A stretch of 64,000 nucleotides of DNA from Zelopaecilomyces penicillatus (lineage: Eukaryota; Ascomycota; Sordariomycetes; Hypocreales; Pseudodiploosporaceae), in assembly GCA_005765155.1 (NCBI GenBank), contig VCCP01000003.1, positions 2,914,001 through 2,978,000 of the forward strand, given 5' to 3'. Below the pieces are notes generated by a model. The model had not been told where the DNA came from, ran no database searches, and saw nothing but the letters and a program-made list of their open reading frames with translations. How positions within the stretch are numbered: the first letter of the stretch is position 1; the number at the start of each line of letters is the position of its first letter. Shown here in pieces: positions 35,275 to 47,293 of the stretch. The translations under genes were made by a program, and so were the position numbers.

Positions 35275-37389
35275 CTAGGCTCCCAATTCCCGTACAGAAA
35301 AAGAGGGTGTCGTCGGTTGCAGCACATATCCGTTAGCCGCTGTTTTTGCCAATTGCTCCCGCTCAGCTTTCTCGCGCTCTCTTTGAGCCTTCTCGGACTT
35401 TGTGATGCGAGGCTTTCTTGTAATTGAACCGCCACGAGAACCCGGTCCGCCACCGCGACCACTGCCTGCTCCACCACGTGTTGAAGCTCCTCTACCTCCG
35501 CCACGGCTGCCTCTGCCACCCCGGCCACGTTTAGGAGGTCCATCTTGCCTATACTTGAGTTAGCATATGATGACCCCTTGGAGGGGAAAAAAAAAGATGA
35601 ATACATACCCAGCAGCGGGCTTCTCCACCTCGGGCACCAGTGGACCAGAGTAAACAAAGAATCCATCGCGGCTTGCAGCCGCTTGAGCCTCCCACAATAA
35701 TTCAGAGTCATCTACAAAATCATCATGCACGTCATACTGGTCTTCTTTGAAATTGCGCTTCTTCTTTGGTTTAGCCTGGGCATCAGCCCCGCTGGTCCCT
35801 CCATTCTCGGGATTGCTGCCCTCACCGTCAGATAGATCAACCGACATTTCGTCTCCAGACTCCCGACCAGACTCGGTTTTCTCCAGTGATGCAGCTGCAG
35901 CAGCGATGCGAGCTTTGCGGTCCCGGTTTGCTGCTAGGCGGGGATGTAAAGCATCCCAACCATATCGATCTTCTGCCATGCGCATAAAGTTGACATACTT
36001 GTTGGTTTCGCCCGATGTGATTGGTATGGTCAGAATTATGGTGGGTGTTTCTGCTTCTTCACCAGGGCGAGCTTTGCCAAAATCCAGAATCGATCTCTCC
36101 TCTCCTTCGTGGGGAATGTCATCTAGATTGTCCGTTTTGGGTGTTGAAGCGCCCGCGGTCGGCTTTTGCTTGGGAGACACTCTCTTCACGGGCCCATTTG
36201 CAATGGTCGTGAAATTGGCCTGGTTGATGACAGGTCGCTGAACTGGAGGAGCAGGTGGAGGAACTTCCTTCACCGTTTCTTGAGAGATGTGCTGCGGTGT
36301 CTGGGTAGGGGTTGATACCGGCTTGGGGGCATATGACGGCGATGGGGGCATTGAGGACGCTTCCTGGTGTTGCAGTCTTGATTGTGACAGAGTATGCTGG
36401 TACGCATGGCTTGGAGAGGCCTTGGTTGAGGCTTGTGGTTCGATCAGGCTCGCGATAGATGGAGATCTATGAGTGGCCTGCGTCGCAGCCAAGCCTCGTG
36501 GGGAACCTGAAGTTGAAGAGTAGTGATTATGACTGTGAGATGTCATAGTTTCCCGAACAGGATCGTAGTTGCCTCGAATGGGATCATAGCTCTGTCCACT
36601 GGTCCGAACTGGAATGGCAGTGCTGCCAGTGTGGTTGGGTGGCGAAGCCTGAGGAGGATCGGCATTTAAAATGCTCTGCATGGAGCCTGGATATCCCTCA
36701 CGTTTCGGCATCTTGGGCGAGTAGCGTTGCTCGGCATGATGAGGCTGATGACGTTGTGCTAGAGACTCTCCCAGGAGTGGTTGCATGGACGGAGACGGGG
36801 AAGCAGTGCCAGAGCCAGCAGGGGCGAGTGGCCGCGAACCACTGACTTCGGTTTCAGCATCCGAGGCTGGCGCAAGTTTGCGTTTGCGTTGAATGGGGGG
36901 CGCGTCCGGATCACGGGATTTCCTAGGCTTGCGAGCTTTGGTCTGGTCGGATCCATCTCCAGTAGGAGTTGTGGTTTTTGGTTTGACGACGGATCCAGGT
37001 TTTCGGCCAGGCTTTTTGCGAGGCACACCAGCTGCAGTTAGTTGAACCCACTCGCCATCAATCAATTGGTAGCGCTTCTGCGGCTGTGGTCGACCATTGA
37101 TGCTGGTGTTGCCATTAGGTGGAGGCGGTTGGTATTGCTGGAATGATCGTTGCTGCTGCGATTGCGATTGCGATTGCGATTGCGGCTGCTGTGGCTGGCC
37201 TTCGGAGCGCCGCCGTTCGCTGCCAACCACAATCTCTTCCATGTGGGGCTTTATGTATTTGTCGGTGGTGCGTCGGCGGTTTGATTGCCGTGATGGGGAG
37301 GTGGGTTCTGAGAGTGAGCCAGAAGGGGGCGACGAGAGTTCACCGGCGGAGGAATCAAATCGCGTCGATGTGTCGCCAGCAGCGGCCAT
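35275..37389 (-). CDS. HPC2: HPC2/Ubinuclein-type subunit of the HIR histone chaperone
   Basis: HPC2 belongs to the HIR complex, which deposits H3-H4 independently of replication and represses histone genes. Two exons: 37389-35609 and 35548-35275, with a 59-nt intron (phase 2). The product is 684 residues. The defining Hpc2-related (HUN/HRD) domain is at about 545-590: KKKRNFKEDQYDVHDDFVDD, followed by SELLWEAQAAASRDGFFVYS. The rest is low complexity. Residues about 64-85 are a Gln/Ser repeat encoded by GATTGC units (+ strand about 37159-37183). AT-hook-like basic motifs lie near 125-165 (RKKPGRKPGSV, ARKPRKSRD). Exon 2 encodes an RGG-type tail rich in Gly/Arg, followed by a Lys/Glu helix. 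The HRD core makes the call; the flanks are typical disordered extension. Confidence 0.9.
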
Positions 37390-40300
37390 GCTTTGGCCGA
37401 CGCGACGGCAGTAAATGTTCGGTGGCTAGGTAGCTACCAATAATTGCTTGAGATGGGAAAGACGAAGGTGAAAATCTGACGACCAAAGCAGCGATGTTTT
37501 GTGGAATTTCGGCTGGGGCTTTCGAGGCGCCGAAAGCATTGAGTGGCGGCGTTGCAGGACGAACAAAGGAGGCGGATTGGGTGTATAATGTCTAAAATAA
37601 AATAATAAAGAGGAACAATAGAGATAGACAATTAGAGGGGGTGAAAGGCGGAAGTGACTGTGATTCAAAGAGCCCAGCCCGTTTGAGACGACAGTGTATG
37701 GATGGATAGAGTGTGTATGTAGAGGAGGGTGCGATGCAGGACAGGTAGTAAGGCTGGGTTGCTGGCTGCGGGTGTGCAGAGATGTGACGTGACGTGACTG
37801 GCTGGAGCGCGGGGAGGCGCGACCGATAAGTGGAGCCCCCAAGAGCTCGTGAATAGCCTCACGTTGATCCTGGGGCGGTCGGGCAACAACGACAGCAGGA
37901 CAGATGCGCTGCGAACCCCGAAAAAGTGCTAAAAACGCGGGGGTAAAGCGGCTTTAAATGCTTCACTGCATGCAGCAATTATATCTGCACAATGAAATGC
38001 ACTTTTGGCGATGCAGCGGACGGTGCAGAGGCGCCGAAATGATGGTTCGAGATACAGAGTCGATCGATTTGCGCGCGGAAAGGCGGGTGTTGTTGGAAGA
38101 AAGTTGGCGGAGGGGAGATGTGGAAGGCGAAAGGAGGATGTGCGATGCAGGATGGGGGGATTTCAGCATTAGCGATGGTTACAAATTTCGGGACAAGGCC
38201 ACCAGCATCTCTGGCTTCTCCCACAAAAACGGGGCACGGGCAAAAAGCGTGGAGAGGGGAGAGAAGGAGAACGGTAAATGGGAAAGGGAAAGGAGGAAAA
38301 CACGGGGGGACGGGCTAGATGGCGAGAGAGGACAGGGAAGGGGGCAAGCCGGAGAAAAGAAAGCCAGGCGAGACGAGACGAGACGAGAAATGACAAGAGA
38401 GATAGGTCACAAGTGCAAATAAAGGACTGATGAGTGAGATACGACGGCTACGGGCAGCTTCAACATTTGTTTTGGTGAGAAATGGGAATGGGGGGGGGGC
38501 TAGGATGGGATGGGGATGGGGGCATGAGCATGGATGGGAGACTGCCAATACTACAGAGGAGGAAGACTTGGCAACGACCTCAGTAACTACGGTAGGAGGA
38601 GACTGTAGAAGGAATAGGTATGATAATATGAGCCAGAATGGGGGATGAAATGGAGAAACAAACATTGCAGAGCGCCGCCAGATGCAAAGAAATTTCAAAC
38701 CTCGCCGAACGAATAACCTCGCTCCCACGGCTAGTCCGGTGTGCAGCTCGGGCCACGGAGCCATGACACACCTTCTTTTTTGGCTCCTGCTGCTGCTGCT
38801 AGAGTTCGTCATGTTGGATGTGATGCAGGCAGGACAGTCATGGGGGGACTTGCACGGCGCACAGCAATAACATGCTCCTAACTAACTTGGTCGTACATAT
38901 AAAAGCAGAAAGAAATCCAGAAGCGCCACGGGCCATGGGCTGGGTGACTGGGTCAGATAGAGGGGGCGTGAATGGGGTGGGTGGGGGTGGATGGAGCAAT
39001 GATTTCACACACATCCATCATGCAAAGTTTACAGAGTAATTATCACCTAGAATTAATGTTCATCATACTGACAATGCTGTCATCATCCTGGCGTCCTCGG
39101 AACACGGGACGGGGAAGGGGGGGCGTGTGCTAGCTTGAGAACAGAGAACACAGTGATAAAGTTGTTGGCTCCCAGTTAGAGCTTGGTGCTTTGTACCCAG
39201 TAGAAAGAATTGGTAGGACACAGTACACTGAACAGAATATTAAGGATATGAAGAGAGCAAAATAGCGCAACAGAAATAAGATGTCTGGTCTGCATCTGCG
39301 CTGGGGTGAGCCAAAGGTACCTGCTGGGACACAGGTGTGCAGTGAGTATGCAGTGTGCAGGATGCAACGGCAGCAGCCAACGTCAATGGCGGAGGAACAT
39401 GGCCCCCCAGCTTTGTTTGGTTAGTGCTGTCCAGAGTACCTTCACGGAGAAAATACCATCCAGTAGCCTGTCACCCCAAAGTACCGTGGCCTGCAGTACC
39501 TTGCTGCAGCCGCCCCCAGCACAAGCAAGGGCACTAAGCAGGCGATTGCAGATGAGATATGGGGGAGCCGGCCAACCACCTCTAGGCCGCTTTAAGCGCG
39601 GCAACCTAGACGACAGGCCCCCCTGCAGACCCGAGAAGCGCGCTGCAGCAGAGGCGCGGGGTTGGACACAGCGGGTGTTGTGGGCTCTGCTCAGGCCCTT
39701 TATAGTGTACAGGTAGCCCGGCTGCTGCCCAGCCAAGCCCGCCGCCACCTGGCTCCTGTTTCTGGTTGGTGTCAGATAAGCGCGATCCGCCCTGTCCATG
39801 CCTTTGGGTTCTGTCGGGTGTTGAGCTGCTGCAGTGCACACTTGTACGAGTGAGGGCTTGGCCACAGCTTACGAATCTGATATGCTTCAAGATACTGCTT
39901 AATACTTGATACTTTCTCTAACTATTTGCTTGGGTTTTTATACATACCTACTAGTAAAAAGAAATAACATATATAATACCTAGCCGTCTTAGTATGGTTG
40001 GTCACTTAAGTATTAATGCTTGTATTATAGAGCACTAGGTAATACATTTTATTTGCCGAGGTAAAACACAAGGTACCTTAGGTATATACCTGGTATTCAC
40101 GTTGGTTCAGACATGACTAACAGCTACCTTATGTACCTAGACAGTACAGGTTGCAAATATAGTGCTGAGATATTGTGCACGGGTGCAGTATTAAAAATTG
40201 TGCAAGTACCTAATTACAAGATATAAAGGTGTAGATAAAATCCCCAGACGACCTGATTGATCAACGTTTTCCTCCCCGTTTTATTTTGGTTATATAAGCT

Positions 40301-42073
40301 TGTGATGGCTTGTGACAGACTATTGTGTTAGCCATATCACCAGGGTGCTCATACGTAGTAAAGTGGTGGCCAGCTATTCGGCTGCGCGACCGTTATCAAC
40401 TTCCATCAGGCCCCTTGATTAAAACCTTGCAGGGCGCCGCCACCTTGCAGCACCCAACTGAACCCTTACCAAGTGGCACCCAGTGTCATGTCACCCATCA
40501 GCGAGCGGGGTGGCCACTAATGGACTTATGTACCTGCCTGCCTAAATATGTACTATTTAGGTGCCTTAGTAGATAATCGAAGACATTAGGATGCGTTCAA
40601 TGTACTTTAGTACAGAACTGTAATGCGAGTTACCTAGGCGAGACTTCATTTTCAAACTCCTTTTCGTTGTCGCATATGTTGACATGATCTACCGATACAA
40701 GTATGCAATGGTGGGCAGTGTTGCGTCCATACTACATACACGTACCAGTAGAGGCACGGGGGGTGGGGGCATACTGTATAAAGTAATGCTCCTTGGCGAT
40801 GGTTCATTTCTCTTCTCTCATTTCTTTCCTTTTTATAACCCTTTTTATTCAAATGCAAGGGTGGCGCTGCGCTGCGATGCATTGCTTCTGGTAATTCAGC
40901 TCGCCTCTGAAACAGCGGATATGCTCCAGCCATGATTGGCAAACGCGACACCAAAACAAGACGGCTAATAATGTGCTCTAATGCAATTCAACTTCACACC
41001 CAACACTAGAAATATTACTATGCCGCCACATGCGGCGCTTTCCACACCTTGCGATGCCATATCGTCTCACATTGATGAGTTGGCCCAAAGCTACAACCAG
41101 ATCTATATGCCGCTGTGAGAAGGGCTAACGGAGAATTACACCGCAGATGCAAACGCACAGCAACAAAGCCTCTCTATCCCCTGTCCCGCGTGCCCGTTTC
41201 TGGAATCCTGGTGGGTGAAGAATCGATCGACGCTAATGCAGGTGTGGCGGTGCAAACACGGTCTCAGCTCAACCTTAATGCCTGACTCTTTGGCCACACT
41301 TTGGCCGCTTGGTTAGCTTATGAGTGGTGAAAACCACTGATTCAGCCGTTGGCACTAATTTTGAATAATGTACTCCGTACAGTCCCATGATTGTGGTACA
41401 TACCTCTCACCAAACAGCTTTCTGCAGATTCAAACGCTGTTCGACACCGTACAACTAAACTACTAAACCTGTCTTTTAGAAGCTCAAGAGAGGACCGGGC
41501 ACTTAAGTCTACCTCAGTGCTATACTACGTGGGGGTCTTCCAAGTGCCCACAAATGGGTGTTCAGTTACCCCTCGCAATCATCAATCGTGACAGGTCAAA
41601 ACTGATCTAAATGTTATAGCGACCAAACAGACTACAGCATAAAAATAAAGGGCACACAATCGTACAGTCGCACCGTCACAGACTACAGTACCTATAGTGG
41701 CAATACTTTGGATATCAAGTGGACGGGAACAGAAAGCATGTGCCCGGACGCGCCGGACTACTACTTAGGTAGGTACCTACGTACTAGCAAATACCTTATC
41801 TTCTGGGAGGTAAGTACTGCCTAGGTAGGTAAGATATAATTAGAGGTGAATAGGTAGGTACCAATTGAGGTACCTTCGATTCTTGCTACTAGGGTTCTCA
41901 TGTGGGAAGAACCTAATAAAGATTTTCAGGGAGCTCAAGTATGTGCCCTCACTCTTGACTACTTTCGGCTGTTTCTTGTGGCACGGTAACTGTGCTTACA
42001 TAAGCCGTGTCCAGAACCCCGCTAGTGGACTTGGGTGGGGTCTCTCAAACAGAGCTCTGCCCCACCATTGGCA
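37390..42073. other. Gene-free 4.7 kb between HPC2 and RPAP1
   Basis: No gene was recognised. From about 38095 to 38545 the plus strand is strongly purine-rich and then G-rich, including GAGAC repeats (about 38371-38390) and several G4-8 runs. An AT-rich stretch (39895-40300) and many TACCTAGGTA/GGTACC-like elements (about 40070-40150, 41760-41875) follow. Open frames here, such as the minus-strand 39383-39865, are low-complexity and unsupported. Confidence 0.5.
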
Positions 42074-43489
42074 ATGGGATCTCAAAATGTCAATGAACTT
42101 CTTTCTGCACATCAAACATCACCTCAACCAGCTTCTCTCTCCTCGCATTCCTCTACCGTTTTGTCCACTATCACGCCTTCCATGGATCCAACACTTCTCA
42201 TCGGAGACATTGTCGAACGAGAGGCACGCGAAAAGAAACCAGTCGAGCCCCCTTCAGCGTCGTCGTCTTCAACAGGATTCCCTCAGCACAAGAGGCGATG
42301 GCAACCATCAGCCTTCAAGCAACAGCGTGCCGCCAGAATGGCAGGCGAAACACCAGTAAACGCCAAATCTTTCTCCAACGGTCAAAATCAGTCTATCAGA
42401 ACTCAACCTCAATCTCAAGCTTTCGAAGAGATGGAGAAGTCGCGCATAGATCAAGAGAATCAACAGAGGATCCAGGACATGACGCCACAGGAGATTACCC
42501 AGGCACAGCAGGACCTCATGAACGGTCTAAACCCCGCCCTCATACAAAGACTTCTTCAACGGGCGAATATCGATGAGCCCGATCCATCCTCTCCATTCAA
42601 CCTTCCAATTCCCGGTGAATCGCCAGCACCAACCAAAATACCTGAGATCAAAGTTGTAGACGAAGCACACCAACCTTTCATTGCAAATTCAGAGCCAAGT
42701 CCTCAGCCCGAGAATCTACCTGCAGATGGCGCGACTAACCCTTTGGCCACCAAAATCCCTTTAATATCAGAGCCCTCAGAGGCTGTGCCTAAATCAACCA
42801 AGAAAATTGCCTCTGGTTACGATGAGAACCAGGCTCCGTCACAAATACCTCCAGACTTGTTTCCAATTGCCGACCTTCCCAAATCAACACATTTCCCTGT
42901 GCCACCCAGTCTCCCCGATCTCGACCCATCTGATCCTAACTTTCTAGCCACTCTCCATGAGAAATATTTTCCGAACCTGCCTGCAGACCCGAGTAAGCTA
43001 GCTTGGATGGCACCTATTCCCAGTCAAGATAGCCCTGCTGATCAGGAATCGCCGTACTATCCGCATCCCGAAATTGGCATTGCAGCGTTGCGATTCGATT
43101 TTCGAGGTCGGTTTCTGTCCCCCCGGATTAGTCGGTCTATCCCTTCAAACATAGGTCTGCATCATCACGGTGAAGCTCCGGAGGCGGCCGGGTACACTAT
43201 ATCTGAACTTTCACGACTGGCGCGAAGCTCTGTTCCCGCCCAGCGGTGTATGGCATTCCAAACTCTTGGTCGAATCCTGTATCGCCTGGGACAGGGTGAA
43301 TGGGGGGCAACGGTGGACCACCCGATTGCAATGGGTGTCTGGGACTCCATCAAGACAGGGCGTGTCTTAGAGACTTTGACTGATGCCACAATGGGGGAGA
43401 GCGGGCATAGAGGGAGTCGAGCATATGCCACAGAAGCTCTATGGCTGTATGAGAAGGGAGGTTGGCGTCACAAGTCCAAGGGACGATAA
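42074..43489 (+). CDS. RBA50: RPAP1/RBA50 family RNA polymerase II assembly factor
   Basis: The family helps assemble RNA polymerase II subunits in the cytoplasm before nuclear import. One exon gives 471 residues from the first in-frame ATG at 42074. A second ATG at 42182 (MDPTLLIGDIVERE) would give 435 residues and fits the family's usual start region equally well. The RPAP1 N domain (about 130-185) contains MTPQEITQAQQDLMNGLNPA, followed by LIQRLLQRANI. The middle is Pro/Ser-rich and disordered. The RPAP1 C domain (about 350-425) contains IAALRFDFRGRFLSPRISRS and SELSRLARSSVPAQRCMAFQ, then TLGRILYRLGQGEWG. Fungal RPAP1 proteins are much shorter than the animal ones and end near this point, so the gene appears full length. 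Confidence 0.88.
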   Translation: MGSQNVNELLSAHQTSPQPASLSSHSSTVLSTITPSMDPTLLIGDIVEREAREKKPVEPPSASSSSTGFPQHKRRWQPSAFKQQRAARMAGETPVNAKSFSNGQNQSIRTQPQSQAFEEMEKSRIDQENQQRIQDMTPQEITQAQQDLMNGLNPALIQRLLQRANIDEPDPSSPFNLPIPGESPAPTKIPEIKVVDEAHQPFIANSEPSPQPENLPADGATNPLATKIPLISEPSEAVPKSTKKIASGYDENQAPSQIPPDLFPIADLPKSTHFPVPPSLPDLDPSDPNFLATLHEKYFPNLPADPSKLAWMAPIPSQDSPADQESPYYPHPEIGIAALRFDFRGRFLSPRISRSIPSNIGLHHHGEAPEAAGYTISELSRLARSSVPAQRCMAFQTLGRILYRLGQGEWGATVDHPIAMGVWDSIKTGRVLETLTDATMGESGHRGSRAYATEALWLYEKGGWRHKSKGR

Positions 43490-45011
43490 GATGGAGGCAG
43501 AGTTCCTATTGTGGAACTTGAGCAGCGCAACCCTTTTGAGAAGGATTTTTATTTGGAGGTTACAGCCGGGACTAGCCAGACTCACTGGCAATGCATATAC
43601 GGAGAAGCAACATACGAGTCAATAGGCTCAATAACTAATGGCAAATACAAAGAGAGGAAAGGCCAGTGAATGTCTTGGGCTCCCCATATAATGTCAGTCA
43701 CTGTACCTGCTCAAAAGATGCCAGTGACAAGCCGCATTGGCCAGTTACTGAATATTCATTCCTCAATGACAGAAACAACGGCAGAGAACAAACAGACATG
43801 GAAAGAACAAAGCATTGCGTCCTGCAAGGGGGGCGGCTAAAATTAGTTGTTCATTGTGGAAATCAGTTTCAGGACCAAGGAGATGGGGCGATGAAAGAAC
43901 ACAATCACGAAGATGTAGACCGTTTAAAAGAACAGAGAAATGTTAGAGGCTCTCAATAGTCACCATTGACGCTAAAATCAGTATCCTGCTAGATCCTATC
44001 ATTAGACAGTTGATGATTAAAACGAACAAAGCGCTGCATAATAGGCCACCATGGCAAGATCCAAAAATTGGACACGTTGTGCACACGAGCAATTGCATCC
44101 ATGGCTATGGTTTTAGAGATCAGCCCAAAGCTAGATCATCATTTTGATTGGGTGCAAAGTCAGCCCAGCAGTGGCCATCTGCCCCAATAGGCACACGGGC
44201 TTGGGGTCTCTGACTCCCTGAAGTTGAGTGTCTGTCTGGTGGTGGCTTTGCGGCGACAGCGAATACACCCGACAGCGACAGCGAGCGCCAGCACCCAGTG
44301 TTGCGAGTGCCCTCCAGCGCCCAGTGACGGCGGCGATGGCGGTGGGTGGGGGGGACTGCGAGCGACCCCAACAAGAAAAAAAAAACATCGCCCACACTTT
44401 CGTGAGTGCTGGATCAGCTCCTTGTTTCTTCCCCAGCCCACAAGCAATACGGCACCGCTGCCGCCAGCCAATCCTCCTCTCCCTCCCCCCGGGTGTGCTC
44501 GCCGTTCCCCTTTCTCCCTTCTGACTGCATTTGTTCTCACGCCTTTCTTGTTCTCTTCTTCTGCGTGACGGTTTCGGTCCCATCTCGATCCCGCCCACTG
44601 CCTTTGTTGCTGCTCCTGTGGTTCGCTTGCTCGATCCGCTTGTCAGTGACGCTTCGCCGCCACCGCTCACCAACGACATCGACAGCAGGGTCCTCATCGA
44701 CCGTGAGTCTTCCTTATAACAGATACATTATTGGCATCCTTGTAACACTGATGAGCAGATTCCAAGGCGAATAATCGGAGGATTTGAGCCCATATCACCC
44801 TGCCGTGGACGAGTTCTGCTCCCTTCCACCCATCAGCGATTTCCACCACTCCACGCATTCTGGAATCATCTTGTTCCATTCTGGACACGAATTCTTGCGC
44901 CGACAAACGAAGAGAGACCAAAAAGACTTGCCATCAAAATCAAAGAACTTTGCAAACTTGCACTATACCCAACCGCTGCCCAAATACGAGATACTGTGAC
45001 TTTGACTAGCC
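43490..45011. other. Intergenic region and eIF2A leader
   Basis: The first 650 bases hold the RPAP1 3' flank. From about 44220 the sequence becomes GC-rich, then C/T-rich (44500-44700), then an A/C-rich leader up to the eIF2A start. A likely 5' UTR intron is listed separately. No other gene was seen. Confidence 0.5.
44703..44758 (+). other. Probable 5' UTR intron of the eIF2A gene
   Basis: GTGAGT at 44703 is followed by a TAACACTGATG branch-like element and GAGCAG at 44758. The size is 56 nt, within the range seen for coding introns here. It lies 253 nt upstream of the eIF2A start codon. No reading frame tests it, so only splice consensus supports it. Confidence 0.4.
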
Positions 45012-47293
45012 ATGGCATCTCCGTTGCAGTTCGCCTACCGGACCCAGAAGAACATCGGCCTATTTGACGCCGCCCCGGCCTACCAAGCTCTTTCTGGGTT
45101 CCTCAAGCCTGAGGGAAACCTACGATGCTGTGCCTATTCGCCATGTGGCCGATTCTTCGGTTGGGCATCACCCGAGGCCGTAACCGTGGTTGATGCCTAC
45201 TCGGGCATCCCGGTCTTGATCTTGCCCATCGTCAATGTCTACGAGCTCGGCTTCTCGCCTCGGGGTACATTCGTCATCACCTGGGAGCGGCCGGCCAAGG
45301 ATGAGGCCGGTGACGCCACCAAGAATCTCAAGGTTTGGCACACTATTGAAGAAGGCAACGCGGCCGAGGAGAAGCAGCCCATTGGACGATTTGTCCAGAA
45401 GCAGCAGGGGGGCTGGAATCTTCAGTATACGGCTGATGAGAAATATTGCGCCCGCCTTGTGACCAACGAAGTGCAGTTCTTCCAAAGCCACGATTTTACT
45501 ACCGTCTGGAACAAGCTTCGAGTCGAAGGAGTCACCAGTTTTGCCCTTGCTCCCGGGAGCCAGAACCACGCCGTGGCCGTTTTTGTGCCGGAACGCAAGG
45601 CAAGTTTTTTTGGAGTTTTTTTGGAGTTTTTTTTCGTTGCACAACATTACATTTGATACCAATTGCTAACAGAAAACTCTAGGGATCGCCTGCTGCCGTC
45701 AAGGTTTTCAACGTTCCCGTATTTCAAAACCCCATCTCGCAAAAGACTTTCTTCAAAGGAGACAAGGTTCAGTTCAAGTGGAACAAAAGAGGCTCCCATA
45801 TTTTGGTGCTTGCGCAGACGGATGTGGATCGATCTGGAAAGAGTTACTATGGAGAGACGACCCTTTATTTGCTCAGCACCAGCGGCACATTTGACACCCG
45901 TGTGGCTTTGGATAAGGAAGGACCGATTCACGATGTCTCATGGTCTCCCAACTCTCGCGAATTTGGCGTTGTATACGGCTCCACCCCAGCCAAGACGACC
46001 ATTTTCAACGACCGTGCCATTGCCACACATTCATTCGCGCTGGGACCACGCAATACAATCAAGTTTTCGCCTACTGGTCGCTTCGTCCTTGTGGCAGGTT
46101 TTGGCAATTTTGCTGGGCAGATTGATGTGTATGACTTGGAAAAGGATTACCGCAAAATCTGTACCATTGAGAGTGGAAACCCGAGCGTCTGTGAATGGAG
46201 CGCTGACAGTCGTTACATCATGACCGCCACCACATCCCCTCGTCTCCGTGTTGACAACGGTGTCAAACTGTGGCATGTGGGTGGTGCTCTCATGTACAGT
46301 GAAGACATGGTCGAACTCTATCATGTTGTTTGGCGCTCTATGGCTCCGGAACAGCTAGCCAATGGAGACCCCCTGAACCCAATCCCTATTCCGCATGCGT
46401 CAGCTACGACCTATCTCGGGACTGTCAAGACACCTAGCAAACCTGCTGGTGCTTATCGGCCTCCCGGAGCACGTGGCTTAGCGACGCCCTTGCACTTCAA
46501 GCGGGAAGACGAAGGTGGTGCTGCCCACGTTGCGAGCAATGGAACACAGAATGTCGGCCCCAATGGCTTTGGTCGCCCCCGCCGCTTGGTTCCTGGAGCC
46601 GAGCCCATGGAGCAGTCACAACAAGCCCCTCGAACTGTACCCGGCGCTGAGCCCACAGGTGATGATGGATCAGCGAAGAAAAACAAGAAGAAGCGAGGGA
46701 AGAAGACCAACCAAGGTGATGGCAGACTCGAGCCTGAACCTAACGGAGGAGCGAGCTTGGCGCCCCCTCACCATGAGCATGGCCCCGGGTCAGGAAACGA
46801 GGGTCGAAGCCCAGAGAGACGGGGAGTAGCCGGTGGTAACAACAATCACTCTCGAAATTTTAGAAGTGGATCGAGAAACAATGTCGGTAACCGAAGCCGC
46901 AGCAATACTCAGCAAGGCGCGCCGCAACACAATCAGCGTGGTCAACAACACAGCCAACAGCATGGTCAACAGCAAGGTCAACAGTATGGTCAGCAGTATG
47001 GTCAACAGTATGGTCAACAACAGCATGGTCAACAACATGGTCAACAACATGTCTCTCAGCATACTGCTCCAGTTAATAACAACCACGGCAGCAGCAACAA
47101 TAACAACAACCACGGCGATTCTCAGAACCCCAATTCTAAGAAGATTCGCAGCCTTCAGAAGAAGGTACGGGCCATCGAGGACCTTGAGATGCGCTTGGCG
47201 GGTGGTGAGAAGCTGGAGGATACTCAGCTCAAGAAGATCCACACCAAATCTGCAGTGATTAAGGAACTGGATTCGCTTGGCGGCGAAATGTAA
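45012..47293 (+). CDS. Eukaryotic translation initiation factor 2A
   Basis: eIF2A is a single-chain initiation factor that can deliver initiator tRNA to the 40S subunit in a codon-dependent way. Two exons: 45012-45599 and 45683-47293, an 83-nt intron in phase 0. The donor is GCAAGT rather than GT; no GT alternative keeps the frame and the family sequence. The product is 732 residues. A beta-propeller occupies about 1-440, with CCAYSPCGRFFGWASPE, FSPRGTFVITWERP, HDVSWSPNSREFGVVYGSTP and IKFSPTGRFVLVAGFGNFAG as the repeated blade signatures. A Gly/Gln/His linker (about 600-680) contains GQQY/GQQH tetrapeptides encoded by 12-bp tandem units (about 46936-47050). The C-terminal helix (SKKIRSLQKKVRAIEDLEMR) is the conserved tail of the family. 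Confidence 0.96.

Noticed and set aside
39383..39865. 160-codon minus-strand frame
   Set aside because: Overlapping frames of similar length on both strands, no domain and no splice-supported extension.
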